Positions 26,100-34,319 of a stretch of 54,527 bases of DNA are shown in pieces. The position numbers and the translations under genes are program-made. Position 1 is the stretch's first letter. Each line of letters opens with the position of its first letter. The notes under the pieces are model-generated. The model searched no databases and was not told the origin of the DNA. It was given only the letters and a program-made list of their open reading frames with translations. Origin of the DNA: Rubrolithibacter danxiaensis (GTDB lineage: Bacteria > Bacteroidota > Bacteroidia > Sphingobacteriales > Sphingobacteriaceae); the NCBI RefSeq assembly GCF_047272945.1, contig NZ_JBKOPS010000017.1, positions 1-54,527 of the forward strand. The letters are read 5' to 3'.

Positions 26100-26161
26100 C
26101 TGTAATTAACAGCATCATTTAAGGAAACAATCAGTATCAGTTGGGAAAACGTCGCTGTCAG

Positions 26162-26490
26162 TTCTGCGGCCGGAAAGCCCGGATGAAACGGGTGTAGCAA
26201 AACAATCGGCAGTGCACCTGCAAACGAACAAACTACCACTGCTTTTGCCTAAGTACGCATCAATCCCGAAGTGCCGGAAAAAATTAAAAAACAGCAGCAA
26301 GAAAAAACAATCAGCAGAACCAAGCCTTTTTTGCGTTCAGAGTTCCCAATAACTTTCATTCAGCACTTCTAGCAAAAGCAAGCGCACCCAGTTTTTTAAT
26401 TGAGCGAAGGCTGGTGCGGCAGGGCACCTTGGGATTGATAAAGGGTTTTGTTTCTTTTGCTCTCAAAAGAAAGAAGTCCCGCCGACCAGG
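26162..26490. repeat. Intergenic repeat, copy A
   Basis: Matches 26813-27185 in order and orientation: ccggaaagc and ggatgaaa, then aacgaacaaact, gcatcaatccc, gtgccggaa, ctttcattcagcacttc, and caccttgggattgataaa. It is shorter because copy B has an insertion of about 45 bases. The frame that is open in copy B is broken here by TAA at 26250-26252. Neither copy holds a convincing gene, so this is a degenerate dispersed element or a duplicated pseudogene tail. Confidence 0.8.
26409..26490. repeat. Foldback unit at the 3' end of copy A
   Basis: This 82-base segment begins ggctggtgcggcaggg and ends cccgccgacc, partly complementary ends around the conserved caccttgggattgata core. Its counterpart at 27104-27185 has different end bases that are again partly complementary. 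Confidence 0.5.
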
Positions 26491-26600
26491 CGAAAGGAAG
26501 TAAAAGGTATTGAAGAAGCTTATGCTCAAAACATTGATTCATCTTACTACATTTTTCTTGAAATAATTTAAGTTGGTCCGCCTCATGCCGGCGAGAGGCA

Positions 26601-26632
26601 TTTACTTTTTTCACTGCAGTGAAAAAAGTAAA
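26601..26632. repeat. 32-bp perfect palindrome
   Basis: Each half is tttacttttttcactg and its exact complement, with no loop, centred between 26616 and 26617. It lies between the two repeat copies. It lacks a GC-rich stem and tail on either side, so it is not a standard terminator; a binding site, recombination site or structured RNA are possible. Confidence 0.85.
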
Positions 26633-26812
26633 CAAAAACACCGCGGCTGCAGAATCTTTGTTGTATAGGCTCAATAAACCTTTTAAGTGCAATCCCCAGC
26701 CGTGGGTTTGGTAATGCAAACTCGTATGTTTCTGCACCACTTCGGGGATAGCTTGATGATATTGCTGATTGAAAGTTTATGCCAACAGGTTTATTGGCCT
26801 CTACTACCAAAT

Positions 26813-27185
26813 CTTCTGAGGCCGGAAAGCAAGGATGAAAAGGTTGTAGGAGAACTAAATTTTTCCACCCCCTTTAATTCCCCCGCCAGCGGGGGACATC
26901 GCTGTACTAACCAGCAAACGAACAAACTGCCGCTGCTTTTGCCGAAGCACGCATCAATCCCTCAGTGCCGGAAAGAATTAAAAAACTGCAGCAGGAAAAT
27001 TACAACATGTAGAGCCGAGCCTCCTTTTGCGTTCGGGTTCGCAGAATCTTTCATTCAGCACTTCCAGCAAAATTCAGCGAACATGTTTTTTAATTGAGCA
27101 AAAGGCTGGGGCGAAAAGGCACCTTGGGATTGATAAAGCCTTTTGTTTATTTTGGGCTGACAAAAGAAAGAAGCCCCGACGGCCA
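26813..27185. repeat. Intergenic repeat, copy B
   Basis: The second copy of the 26162-26490 repeat, with an added segment (about 26845-26912) holding a small perfect hairpin cccccgccagcggggg. Its right end carries the foldback unit 27104-27185. The crtD-like gene's -7 box begins 17 bases beyond, so the repeat touches the carotenoid promoter region. Confidence 0.8.
26914..27012 (+). pseudogene. Possible C-terminal gene remnant inside copy B
   Basis: In this frame the sequence reads as 32 residues, ANEQTAAAFAEARINPS then VPERIKKLQQENYNM and a stop, with a protein-like, helix-forming composition. The matching frame of copy A has the same beginning and then a stop. There is no start codon or upstream extension in frame. 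It may be the tail of a lost gene carried by the repeat; the parent is not recognised. Confidence 0.3.
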
Positions 27186-27201
27186 AGGAAACAACTTATA
27201 C

Positions 27202-27209
27202 TATATTTG
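27202..27209 (+). promoter_or_regulatory. -7 box of the carotenoid operon
   Basis: TATATTTG is a full TAnnTTTG match 23 bases before the crtD-like ATG. The -33 position falls in the end of the repeat and does not match TTTG. The start codon has a good purine-rich RBS (taggag) for this phylum. Confidence 0.5.
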
Positions 27210-27232
27210 CCTTCTTAGGAGACAAATACCAT

Positions 27233-28690
27233 ATGCCAAAAGCAATTGTAATCGGTGCAGGAATAGCAGGAATTGCCTCCGCAATACGTCTTGCCATTAA
27301 AGGCTTTGATGTGCACGTTTTTGAAGCAAACAGCTATCCCGGAGGAAAGCTTTCTGAAATAAAATGTAAGGATTATCGCTTTGATGCCGGCCCCAGCTTG
27401 TTTACCATGCCTCACTATGTAGATGAACTTTTTCTCCTTGCCGGAAAAAATCCACAGGATTACTTTAAGTATGAGAAACTGGATTTAATCTGCCGTTATT
27501 TTTATGAAGACGGAACCGTAATAAATGCCTGGGCAGATCAGGAAAAGTTTGTTGAAGAACTTTCAGCAAAAACTACCGATAGTAAACACGCTATACGTAG
27601 ATTTATAAATAGAAGCGCTCAAATCTATCATATTGTAAATCCGGTATTTTTAGAAAAGTCTTTACACCGGTTTTCTACTTATTGCAATCTTAAAACCCTC
27701 AAATCCCTGCTTCAGTTTCCTGCTATTGACCCGTTAAGGACCATGAACAGCGCAAATGAAAGCATCTTCAGGGATAGCAAAACCCTTCGTTTTTTTAACC
27801 GCTATGCTACCTACAACGGTTCAAATCCGTATCAGGCTCCGGCAACATTAAACGTCATCCCTCACCTGGAGCAACAATTCGGCGCTTATTTCCCGGTAGG
27901 AGGGATGAACCAGATAACAGCAAGTCTGGTGAGGCTCGCCGAAGAACTTGGCGTAAAGTTTTCCTATAACTCTCCTGTTGAAGAAATTATAACCGGTAGC
28001 CGAAAAGTTGAAGGGGCAAAAGTTAACGGGGAAATAGTAAAAGCTGAAAAAGTGGTTTCAAACATGGATGTTTGGTTCACTTATAATAAGCTTTTGAAAA
28101 AATACCCTGTTCCAAACAGGATTGATAAACAGGAGCGCAGCAGTTCTGCTTTGATATTTTACTGGGGAATAAAAAAGCAATTCAAGAACCTGGATTTGCA
28201 TAACATCTTTTTCAGCGAGAATTATGAGGAAGAATTTAATGCCACTTGGAGAGATAACAGGATCTCTTACGACCCAACTGTTTATTTGAATATCAGTTCG
28301 AAATATAAGACAGATGATGCTCCGGCTAATTGCGAGAACTGGTTTGTTATGATAAATGTTCCGGCAAATAAAGGCCAGGATTGGGATAAATTAATTTCGG
28401 AAGCAAAAGTGAATATCCTGGAAAAGTTATCGCGGAATCTGAAAGAAAATATTGCCGGTTTAATCGAATGCGAACAAATCCTCGATCCGAGGACAATAGA
28501 AAGCCGGACCTATTCCTATCAGGGCTCTATCTACGGAACCAGTTCAAATAATAAATTTTCAGCTTTTTTCCGCCATCCTAACTTCCTGCCCAAAATAAAG
28601 GGTCTGTATTTTGTGGGTGGAAGCGTTCATCCAGGTGGGGGAATTCCCCTTGCCTTATTATCCGCTAAAATTGTTGACGAACTGGTTTAG
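27233..28690 (+). CDS. crtD: Carotenoid desaturase, CrtD/CrtI family
   Basis: 485 residues. A FAD-binding dinucleotide motif opens the protein (AIVIGAGIAGIASAIRLA, then FEANSYPGGKLSE), and the CrtI-family C-terminal signature GLYFVGGSVHPGGGIPLALLSA is present. In Bacteroidota this family covers phytoene desaturase and 1-hydroxycarotenoid 3,4-desaturase (CrtD). CrtD is preferred because CruF, the hydratase that makes the 1-hydroxy substrate, is in the same operon; CrtI cannot be excluded by sequence alone. It is the first gene of a six-gene operon, 20 bases ahead of the acyltransferase. Confidence 0.85.
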   Translation: MPKAIVIGAGIAGIASAIRLAIKGFDVHVFEANSYPGGKLSEIKCKDYRFDAGPSLFTMPHYVDELFLLAGKNPQDYFKYEKLDLICRYFYEDGTVINAWADQEKFVEELSAKTTDSKHAIRRFINRSAQIYHIVNPVFLEKSLHRFSTYCNLKTLKSLLQFPAIDPLRTMNSANESIFRDSKTLRFFNRYATYNGSNPYQAPATLNVIPHLEQQFGAYFPVGGMNQITASLVRLAEELGVKFSYNSPVEEIITGSRKVEGAKVNGEIVKAEKVVSNMDVWFTYNKLLKKYPVPNRIDKQERSSSALIFYWGIKKQFKNLDLHNIFFSENYEEEFNATWRDNRISYDPTVYLNISSKYKTDDAPANCENWFVMINVPANKGQDWDKLISEAKVNILEKLSRNLKENIAGLIECEQILDPRTIESRTYSYQGSIYGTSSNNKFSAFFRHPNFLPKIKGLYFVGGSVHPGGGIPLALLSAKIVDELV

Positions 28691-28710
28691 CATTTATACC
28701 TTTAAAACTG

Positions 28711-29334
28711 ATGGACAAACCACGCAGCAATAAAATTATTCACCGTTTTTTTTCCTGGTACATCAATCTGATTATTAAAAAGGATTTCAGCGGGTTTAAT
28801 TTAAACAGCTTGCAAACTGATCCTGAAAAAGCAATCCTTTTGCTCTCCAATCATTTTTCGTGGTGGGATGGCTTTTTAGTTTTCCAGCTAAACCGGCTGC
28901 TTTTTAAAAGAAAGTTTTACGTAATGGTTACGGAGGAGAATTATAGAAAAGTATGGTTCCTGAAGTATCTTGGAGCTTTTTCAATAAAAAGAAATTCGAA
29001 AAGCAGTATCAGTTCGCTGGAATATGCGGGCCAATTATTGAACGATCCTGCAAATCTTGTTCTTTTTTTTCCTCAGGGAAAACTATACTCTAATCACGTA
29101 ACAGAGGTAGATTTTCAAAAAGGTTTAATAAATATCATTAATGCATCAAACAAAAACTTCCAATACGTTTTTTTATCAATGTTCGTTGATTATTATCAGT
29201 GTAGGAAACCTTTTATAACCTGTTATTTAAAAACCTGGGCAGCTGAAGAATATACGAGTCTGCAATTAATAAAGAGTGCTTTTAACAAACATTATGAGAA
29301 ATCGCGGTCTGAGCACAATCGCGCTATTGTTTAA
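28711..29334 (+). CDS. PlsC-like acyltransferase of the carotenoid operon
   Basis: 207 residues of the lysophosphatidate-acyltransferase fold. The catalytic HX4D motif is NHFSWWDGF (His48, Asp53); a later FPQGKL matches the family FPEG motif with Gln in place of Glu. No multi-span membrane region is visible beyond an N-terminal hydrophobic patch. Its place between a desaturase and a glycosyltransferase suggests the role of CruD in green sulfur bacteria, acylating the sugar of a carotenoid glycoside; a phospholipid role is the alternative. Confidence 0.8.
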   Translation: MDKPRSNKIIHRFFSWYINLIIKKDFSGFNLNSLQTDPEKAILLLSNHFSWWDGFLVFQLNRLLFKRKFYVMVTEENYRKVWFLKYLGAFSIKRNSKSSISSLEYAGQLLNDPANLVLFFPQGKLYSNHVTEVDFQKGLINIINASNKNFQYVFLSMFVDYYQCRKPFITCYLKTWAAEEYTSLQLIKSAFNKHYEKSRSEHNRAIV

Positions 29335-29336
29335 AG

Positions 29337-30434
29337 ATGATTCTGTATTACCTGATTTTCTTCTTCCTTATTCTGCGTTTTACCATTGCCCTTTTTAATT
29401 TTATTTCAAATCCTAAGCTAACCTATTCATTAAAGCATTACGACGAGCAAGTTTCCATCCTTATTCCGGTAAGGAATGAAGCTCCTAATATTTTCAATTT
29501 GTTAAATTCTATTAAAAACCAGTCGTATTCCAATTATGAAGTGATTGTTCTGGATGACGGTTCTACGGATAATTCGTATGCTGTAGCCAGCGAGTTTGCA
29601 GATTCAGATAAACGGTTCAGGGTACTTAGAGGAAAGGAATTGCCTGAGGACTGGCTTGGGAAAAATTATGCCTGCTACCAACTTGCTCAGGAAGCCCGCG
29701 GGAAATACCTGATGTTTATTGATGCCGATGAAGAAATAAAAGAAGGTTTGATCAATAATTCGGTTCATCGGATGAAAATAAACCGGATTGCGCTGCTTAG
29801 CCTTTTTGCCAATCAGAAGATGGAAACTGTAGGCGAAAAACTGGTAGTGCCGCTCATGCACTTGCTGTTGTTGTATCTGCTGCCTCTTCGTTTAGTGAAA
29901 TTAAGCTCAAATCCTGCACTTGCAGCTGCAAGCGGGCAATTTATGTTGTTTGATGCAGAAGTATATCAAAAGGAACAATGGCATTTAAAAGTTAAAAGTA
30001 AGGTGGTCGAAGATATAGAAATTATGAAATGTGTTAAACGCAGCGGTTATACCGGCGAGGCTTTGCTGGCTAACGGTTATATTTTCTGTCGTATGTACAC
30101 CGATTATAAAGAGGCGATTAACGGCTTTAGCAAAAACTTGCTGGCAGGGTTCGGTTATAATGTTGCGGCCCTGGTTTGCTATCTGCTGCTGGTAATGCTT
30201 GGCCCGGTTTTTATATTCTTTTATTTGAATTTAACTTTACTTTCATTTCTGATAACACTGATTATTTTAACACGATTATTGGTATCGCTGCAAAGCGGTC
30301 AGAGCATATTGCAAAATATAGTATTTCATCCGTTGCAGATGGTTTCATTGATTATCATATCTGTTGTTTCTGTTAAAAAGTACCTGACAAAAACCACTAC
30401 ATGGAAAGGCCGTACCATTATTAATGGAGAATAA
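29337..30434 (+). CDS. Family 2 glycosyltransferase of the carotenoid operon
   Basis: 365 residues. An N-terminal membrane helix, a GT-A domain with VSILIPVRNEAPNIFNLLNS, VIVLDDGSTD and the metal-binding IDADEE, then KVVEDIEI and two or three C-terminal membrane helices (about 280-345). This is the layout of CruC/CrtQ-type carotenoid glycosyltransferases. It starts two bases after the acyltransferase stop, and the CruF gene starts inside its last codons. The sugar donor is unknown. Confidence 0.87.
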   Translation: MILYYLIFFFLILRFTIALFNFISNPKLTYSLKHYDEQVSILIPVRNEAPNIFNLLNSIKNQSYSNYEVIVLDDGSTDNSYAVASEFADSDKRFRVLRGKELPEDWLGKNYACYQLAQEARGKYLMFIDADEEIKEGLINNSVHRMKINRIALLSLFANQKMETVGEKLVVPLMHLLLLYLLPLRLVKLSSNPALAAASGQFMLFDAEVYQKEQWHLKVKSKVVEDIEIMKCVKRSGYTGEALLANGYIFCRMYTDYKEAINGFSKNLLAGFGYNVAALVCYLLLVMLGPVFIFFYLNLTLLSFLITLIILTRLLVSLQSGQSILQNIVFHPLQMVSLIIISVVSVKKYLTKTTTWKGRTIINGE

Positions 30435-31065
30435 AAGGAGTTATATCTGTAGTTTTTTAATTGTATTGTTCCATTTTGTCGGACTGATCGGCTTTTTGTT
30501 GCCCTCCTTGGTTCCTATCTTCATTAAACTGGTTCCCTGGCATTTATTGCTGATGTTTATCCTGTTACTAATCAGCCAGCAGGATAAGAACCTGCACTTT
30601 GTATTTTATTTAGTAACAGTATTCCTGCTTGGATTTTTGCTTGAACTAGCCGGCGTAAAAACAGGTATCATCTTTGGTAATTATGCTTACGGAAAAACCC
30701 TCGGACTTAAGTTATTTGATGTGCCGTTGCTAATTGGCCTTAATTGGGTAATGCTTGTTTATGCAGCCGCAACTTGCGTACAAGCACTTCAGATGTCTGA
30801 AAACAAGATCGTGAAGTCTGCTATAGCTGCCTTCGCTTTGGTTGTTTTAGATTATCTTATAGAGCCGGTCGCAGTAAAGTTCGATTACTGGGAATGGGAT
30901 ACCTCGGCAATTCCTGTTAAAAATTACGTTTGCTGGTACCTTATCTCTTTTCTGTTTTGCTTTGTTTTTTATTCTTTCAGCTTCAATAAGAAAAATAAGG
31001 CGGCTATAACTTTTTTTATAACACAACTGTTGTTTTTTATAGCCTTAAACCTTTGGGCATTCTGA
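30424..31065 (+). CDS. cruF: Carotenoid 1,2-hydratase CruF
   Basis: 213 residues, about seven hydrophobic helices. The family blocks LLELAGVKTGIIFGNYAYG, DVPLLIGLNWVMLVYAA and VVLDYLIEPVAVKFDYWEW are present. CruF hydrates the psi end of monocyclic carotenoids to give 1'-hydroxy derivatives, the attachment point for a sugar and the substrate of CrtD. It overlaps the glycosyltransferase gene by 11 bases, showing translational coupling. Confidence 0.93.
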   Translation: MENKRSYICSFLIVLFHFVGLIGFLLPSLVPIFIKLVPWHLLLMFILLLISQQDKNLHFVFYLVTVFLLGFLLELAGVKTGIIFGNYAYGKTLGLKLFDVPLLIGLNWVMLVYAAATCVQALQMSENKIVKSAIAAFALVVLDYLIEPVAVKFDYWEWDTSAIPVKNYVCWYLISFLFCFVFYSFSFNKKNKAAITFFITQLLFFIALNLWAF

Positions 31066-31077
31066 TAAACAAATGCG

Positions 31078-31085
31078 TATTTTTG
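31078..31085 (+). promoter_or_regulatory. Possible internal promoter for ispH
   Basis: TATTTTTG, a full -7 match 15 bases before the ispH ATG, with a TTG 22 bases further upstream. An extra promoter would let the essential ispH be expressed independently of the pigment genes. Confidence 0.4.
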
Positions 31086-31100
31086 TGTAATTTATTTAAC

Positions 31101-31949
31101 ATGAGTTATAATCTTGAAGTTACAATTGATAGTTCGTCCGGCTTTTGCTTTGGTGTTGTTTATGCCATAGATATGGCGGAGGCAATTCTGGAAGAAGACG
31201 GTTATTTATATTGTTTGGGGGATATTGTACACAACGATGAAGAAGTTGAACGGTTGAAGGCAAAAGGATTGCGGATTGTTAATCATGATGATTTAAAAGA
31301 TCTGAAGAACGAAAAAGTACTTATCCGTGCACACGGAGAAGCACCTGAAACCTATAAAACGGCGCTCGAAAATAATATTACGCTTATTGATGCATCCTGC
31401 CCGGTGGTTTTAAAATTGCAGAACCGGATAAAAAATTCGTACGACGCAAAGGAAAAGATATTGATTTTTGGAAAACACGGACATGCAGAAGTAATCGGTC
31501 TTGAAGGCCAAACAGATAATACAGCAATTGTATTCCAGGATCTTGCGGAGCTTGAAAATGTAGAACTTCCTTCAAAAATTACGTTATACAGCCAGACTAC
31601 AAAAAGTACGGATAAGTTTTATAAGATTAAAGACGAACTCATCAGCAGGGGTTATGAATTAAACGCCAATGATACCATCTGCCGTCAGGTTTCAAACAGG
31701 AATGAAGAGTTGCGTGACTTTGTTTTGGATTTCGATAAAGTTGTATTTGTTTCCGGCAAAAAATCTTCAAACGGTAAAGTTTTATTCGAGGTGTGCAGGC
31801 AATTTAATCCCAATACTTATTTTATATCAGGAACTTCTGAACTAAATCCGGAAATGTTTTGTCCCGGCGATAAGGTGGGTATTTGCGGTGCAACGTCTAC
31901 ACCTATGTGGCTGATGGAGCAGGTGAGGGACTTATTAGAAACTTATTAA
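31101..31949 (+). CDS. ispH: 4-hydroxy-3-methylbut-2-enyl diphosphate reductase
   Basis: 282 residues from the ATG at 31101; the longer frame starts inside cruF and adds 16 unrelated residues. It is the last enzyme of the MEP pathway, making IPP and DMAPP. The three cysteines of the 4Fe-4S cluster are Cys16 (SSGFCFGV), Cys100 (DASCPVV) and Cys194 (DTICRQVSNRN), with GICGATSTPMWLME at the end. Placement among carotenoid genes would raise isoprenoid supply for pigment synthesis. Confidence 0.96.
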   Translation: MSYNLEVTIDSSSGFCFGVVYAIDMAEAILEEDGYLYCLGDIVHNDEEVERLKAKGLRIVNHDDLKDLKNEKVLIRAHGEAPETYKTALENNITLIDASCPVVLKLQNRIKNSYDAKEKILIFGKHGHAEVIGLEGQTDNTAIVFQDLAELENVELPSKITLYSQTTKSTDKFYKIKDELISRGYELNANDTICRQVSNRNEELRDFVLDFDKVVFVSGKKSSNGKVLFEVCRQFNPNTYFISGTSELNPEMFCPGDKVGICGATSTPMWLMEQVRDLLETY

Positions 31950-31955
31950 TCTGTT

Positions 31956-32633
31956 ATGGCAGCTCCTAAAAATACCGGAGTATTTATTGCCCTGATAGTA
32001 ATTTCTTGCTGGGTAATTAGCATTAGTTTTCTTCTGAACTGGAATTTTTCCTGGTCCGATCCTTTTGTTTACCTTTTTGTGCTCATTCAAACACATTTGT
32101 ACACTGGCCTATTTATTACCGCTCATGATGCGATGCACCGCACTGTTTCCTCAAACATCGTTATAAATAATGCAACAGGTTGGCTCTGCACTTTGCTGTA
32201 TGCGCTGTTTCCTTTTGATAAACTAAACAGGAAGCATCATAAGCATCATCGGTTTGTACATACAGAAGAAGACCCTGATTATCATAACGGTAATTTTATA
32301 AGCTGGTACTTTCGCTTTTTTTTCGGGTATATTTCCTGGTGGCAGCTCATAGCAATGGCTGTTGTTTTTAACATCCTTAAAGCGTGGATACCGGAAGCGA
32401 ATCTTATACTATTCTGGGTAATTCCATCATTATTAAGCACGGTTCAGCTGTTTTATTTTGGTACCTGGCTTCCGCATCACGGCGAACATCAAAATAAACA
32501 TCATTCGCGGACACTTAAAAGAAATCATTTTTTAGCATTTATTTCCTGCTATTTTTTTGGTTACCATTATGAGCACCATGCTTCGCCGGGCACACCCTGG
32601 TGGCAATTGTGGAAATCGAAAGAATCATATTAA
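31956..32633 (+). CDS. crtW: CrtW-type beta-carotene ketolase
   Basis: 225 residues of the membrane fatty-acid-desaturase/carotene-ketolase superfamily. Three histidine boxes are seen: HDAMH (57-61), HHKHHRFVH (94-102) and YHYEHHASPGTPWW (His207/His208). The phrases HTEEDPDYHNG, FGTWLPHHGEHQ and YHYEHHASPGTPWWQL are typical of CrtW rather than CrtZ. It would add a 4-keto group to a beta-ionone ring. It starts six bases after ispH and ends the operon. A general desaturase role is unlikely given its size and context. Confidence 0.9.
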   Translation: MAAPKNTGVFIALIVISCWVISISFLLNWNFSWSDPFVYLFVLIQTHLYTGLFITAHDAMHRTVSSNIVINNATGWLCTLLYALFPFDKLNRKHHKHHRFVHTEEDPDYHNGNFISWYFRFFFGYISWWQLIAMAVVFNILKAWIPEANLILFWVIPSLLSTVQLFYFGTWLPHHGEHQNKHHSRTLKRNHFLAFISCYFFGYHYEHHASPGTPWWQLWKSKESY

Positions 32634-32676
32634 TTTAAAATTCTTCAGCCCTGGGTGATTTAGAAAGTTCAAATCT

Positions 32677-32684
32677 TATTTTTG
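32677..32684 (+). promoter_or_regulatory. -7 box of hemH
   Basis: TATTTTTG ends seven bases before the hemH ATG, implying a leader of only a few bases. The -33 match is poor (ggtg for TTTG). Confidence 0.4.
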
Positions 32685-32691
32685 AAGCTTC

Positions 32692-33705
32692 ATGAATAAA
32701 AAAGGAATATTACTTGTAAACCTCGGTACTCCCGATAGCCCCTCTGTTTCTGATGTAAGAAAGTATTTAGATGAGTTTCTGATGGATGAACGGGTTATTG
32801 ATATCAGCACCATTGGACGTACACTTCTGGTAAAAGGTATTATAGTTCCTTTTCGCGGGCCAAAATCTGCAGCTACTTACAAAAAGGTATGGTCAGAAAA
32901 TGGTTCGCCTCTGCTTTATTACAGCGTAAGAGTTAAAGAGCTCTTACAGCAGCGTTTAGGCGATGAATATATTGTGGAACTTGGCATGCGGTATCAAAGC
33001 CCCTCTATTCAATCTGCCCTGGAGGGGTTGAAATCAGCCAATGTAAGCAGTATAAAGATTATTGCTTTGTTTCCTCAATATGCCTCTGCAACAACAGGTT
33101 CCGTACATCAGAAAGTAATGGAAATTGTAAGTAAATGGCAAACAATACCAAATGTTTCCTTTGTTAATTCTTTCCATGATAATGCTTCCATGATTGATGT
33201 TTTTGCAGAAAATGGCAGGAAAGCGGGATATCAGGAATTTGAACATATACTTTTTAGCTTTCACGGTTTGCCTCAAAGACAGTTGCGGAAAGCAGATAAC
33301 TCAAAAACTCATTGCCTCCAATCTGCCGATTGTTGTTCCAGACTTACCGATGTAAATAAGTTCTGCTATTCGGCTCAGTGTTACAATACAGCCCGATTAA
33401 TTGCAGAAAGACTCGCAATTCCTCAGGAAAAATACACGGTTACCTTTCAGTCGCGGTTGGGCAAAGATCCGTGGGCTCAACCCTATACAAGTGAGGTAAT
33501 TCATCAGCTGGCCGAAAAGGGAATAAAAAAAGTACTGGTTTTTAGTCCTGCTTTTGTTTCAGATTGCCTGGAAACAATTTATGAAATTGCAGAAGAATAC
33601 GACCTTGAATTTAAAGCTTTGGGCGGCGAAAAAGTACAATTAGTAGAAAGCCTGAATGATAATCCAAAGTGGATTGAAACTTTAGAAGGGATTGCTAAGA
33701 GTTAA
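32692..33705 (+). CDS. hemH: Ferrochelatase
   Basis: 337 residues. It inserts Fe2+ into a porphyrin in the last step of haem synthesis. The opening GILLVNLGTPDSPSVSDVRK, the active-site FSFHGLP (His191) and FSPAFVSDCLETIYEI are diagnostic. A cysteine-rich segment holds five cysteines (208, 214, 215, 225, 230) just after the active-site loop, a possible Fe-S or metal site. It follows the carotenoid operon but has its own -7 box. It ends in a palindrome shared with the convergent acetyltransferase gene. Confidence 0.95.
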   Translation: MNKKGILLVNLGTPDSPSVSDVRKYLDEFLMDERVIDISTIGRTLLVKGIIVPFRGPKSAATYKKVWSENGSPLLYYSVRVKELLQQRLGDEYIVELGMRYQSPSIQSALEGLKSANVSSIKIIALFPQYASATTGSVHQKVMEIVSKWQTIPNVSFVNSFHDNASMIDVFAENGRKAGYQEFEHILFSFHGLPQRQLRKADNSKTHCLQSADCCSRLTDVNKFCYSAQCYNTARLIAERLAIPQEKYTVTFQSRLGKDPWAQPYTSEVIHQLAEKGIKKVLVFSPAFVSDCLETIYEIAEEYDLEFKALGGEKVQLVESLNDNPKWIETLEGIAKS

Positions 33706-33719
33706 ATTTAAGAGATCTC

Positions 33720-34319
33720 TTAGCACAAAGTCATCTCTAAATCGCGAAAGATTCTTTTTTTAACTTCCGGCCATTCAGAGGATAATATACTGAAATAAAT
33801 AGTGTCCCTCCTCCTGCCTCCCTGCGTAATCATGTGGCTTCTGAGGATTCCTTCCTCGATAGCACCCATTTTTAATATTGCTTTTCTTGACCGGATGTTG
33901 AGTACATCTGTTTTAAATTCCAATCTTTTAATATTTAGGTGTTCAAAGGCATAGCTTAGCAGTAAAAACTTCGCTTCCCGGTTTAATCCTGTAGAATGGA
34001 ATTCTTTTCCTAACCAGGTTGAACCTACTTCCAGGCGCTCATCTTTTATGCTGATATTTAAATAGCTGGATGAACCTATCGCTTTATTCCCATCTTTTTT
34101 AATAATTAGAAAAGGATATTTCTGGTTTTTCTGGCGGCTTTTACAAGACTCTTCCACCCAAGCCTGTACATCTTGTGCGTCTGTGAGGTTCTGCTGAAAC
34201 CACGTCCAGTTATCATCATCTTTTGATACCAGGCTTAATGCATCTGCATCTGTTACTTCAAGCGGCCTTAATAAAATATGTTCAGTTTCTAGAGAAATAT
34301 TCTTATCAAAATCCATCAC
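33720..34319 (-). CDS. GNAT acetyltransferase, RimJ/RimL type
   Basis: 199 residues. The start ETEHILLRPLEVTDADAL is typical of RimJ/RimL-like acetyltransferases, followed by IIKKDGNKAIGSSSYLNIS, the acceptor region GSTWLGKEFHSTGLNREAKF and RLEFKTDVLNIRSRKAILKM, which ends the acetyl-CoA fold. Targets in this family range from ribosomal protein N-termini to small amines, so the substrate is not assignable. Its start overlaps the end of waaA by 14 bases, so the two are translated together. Confidence 0.9.
   Translation of the reverse strand: MMDFDKNISLETEHILLRPLEVTDADALSLVSKDDDNWTWFQQNLTDAQDVQAWVEESCKSRQKNQKYPFLIIKKDGNKAIGSSSYLNISIKDERLEVGSTWLGKEFHSTGLNREAKFLLLSYAFEHLNIKRLEFKTDVLNIRSRKAILKMGAIEEGILRSHMITQGGRRRDTIYFSILSSEWPEVKKRIFRDLEMTLC

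Noticed and set aside
26396..26740. Minus-strand open frame of 114 codons in the repeat block
   Set aside because: It runs across repeat copy A and the palindrome, has odd composition and no domain, and lies in DNA without a codon-like pattern. It is an incidental frame of the repeat.
26687..27097. Plus-strand open frame of 136 codons in copy B
   Set aside because: It crosses the insertion hairpin and the repeat and differs in frame from the protein-like tail at 26914-27012. No recognised domain.
33709..33722. 14-bp palindrome taagagatctctta between hemH and the acetyltransferase gene
   Set aside because: It is formed by convergent gene ends and overlaps the stop codon of one. It has no T run, so it is not called a terminator.
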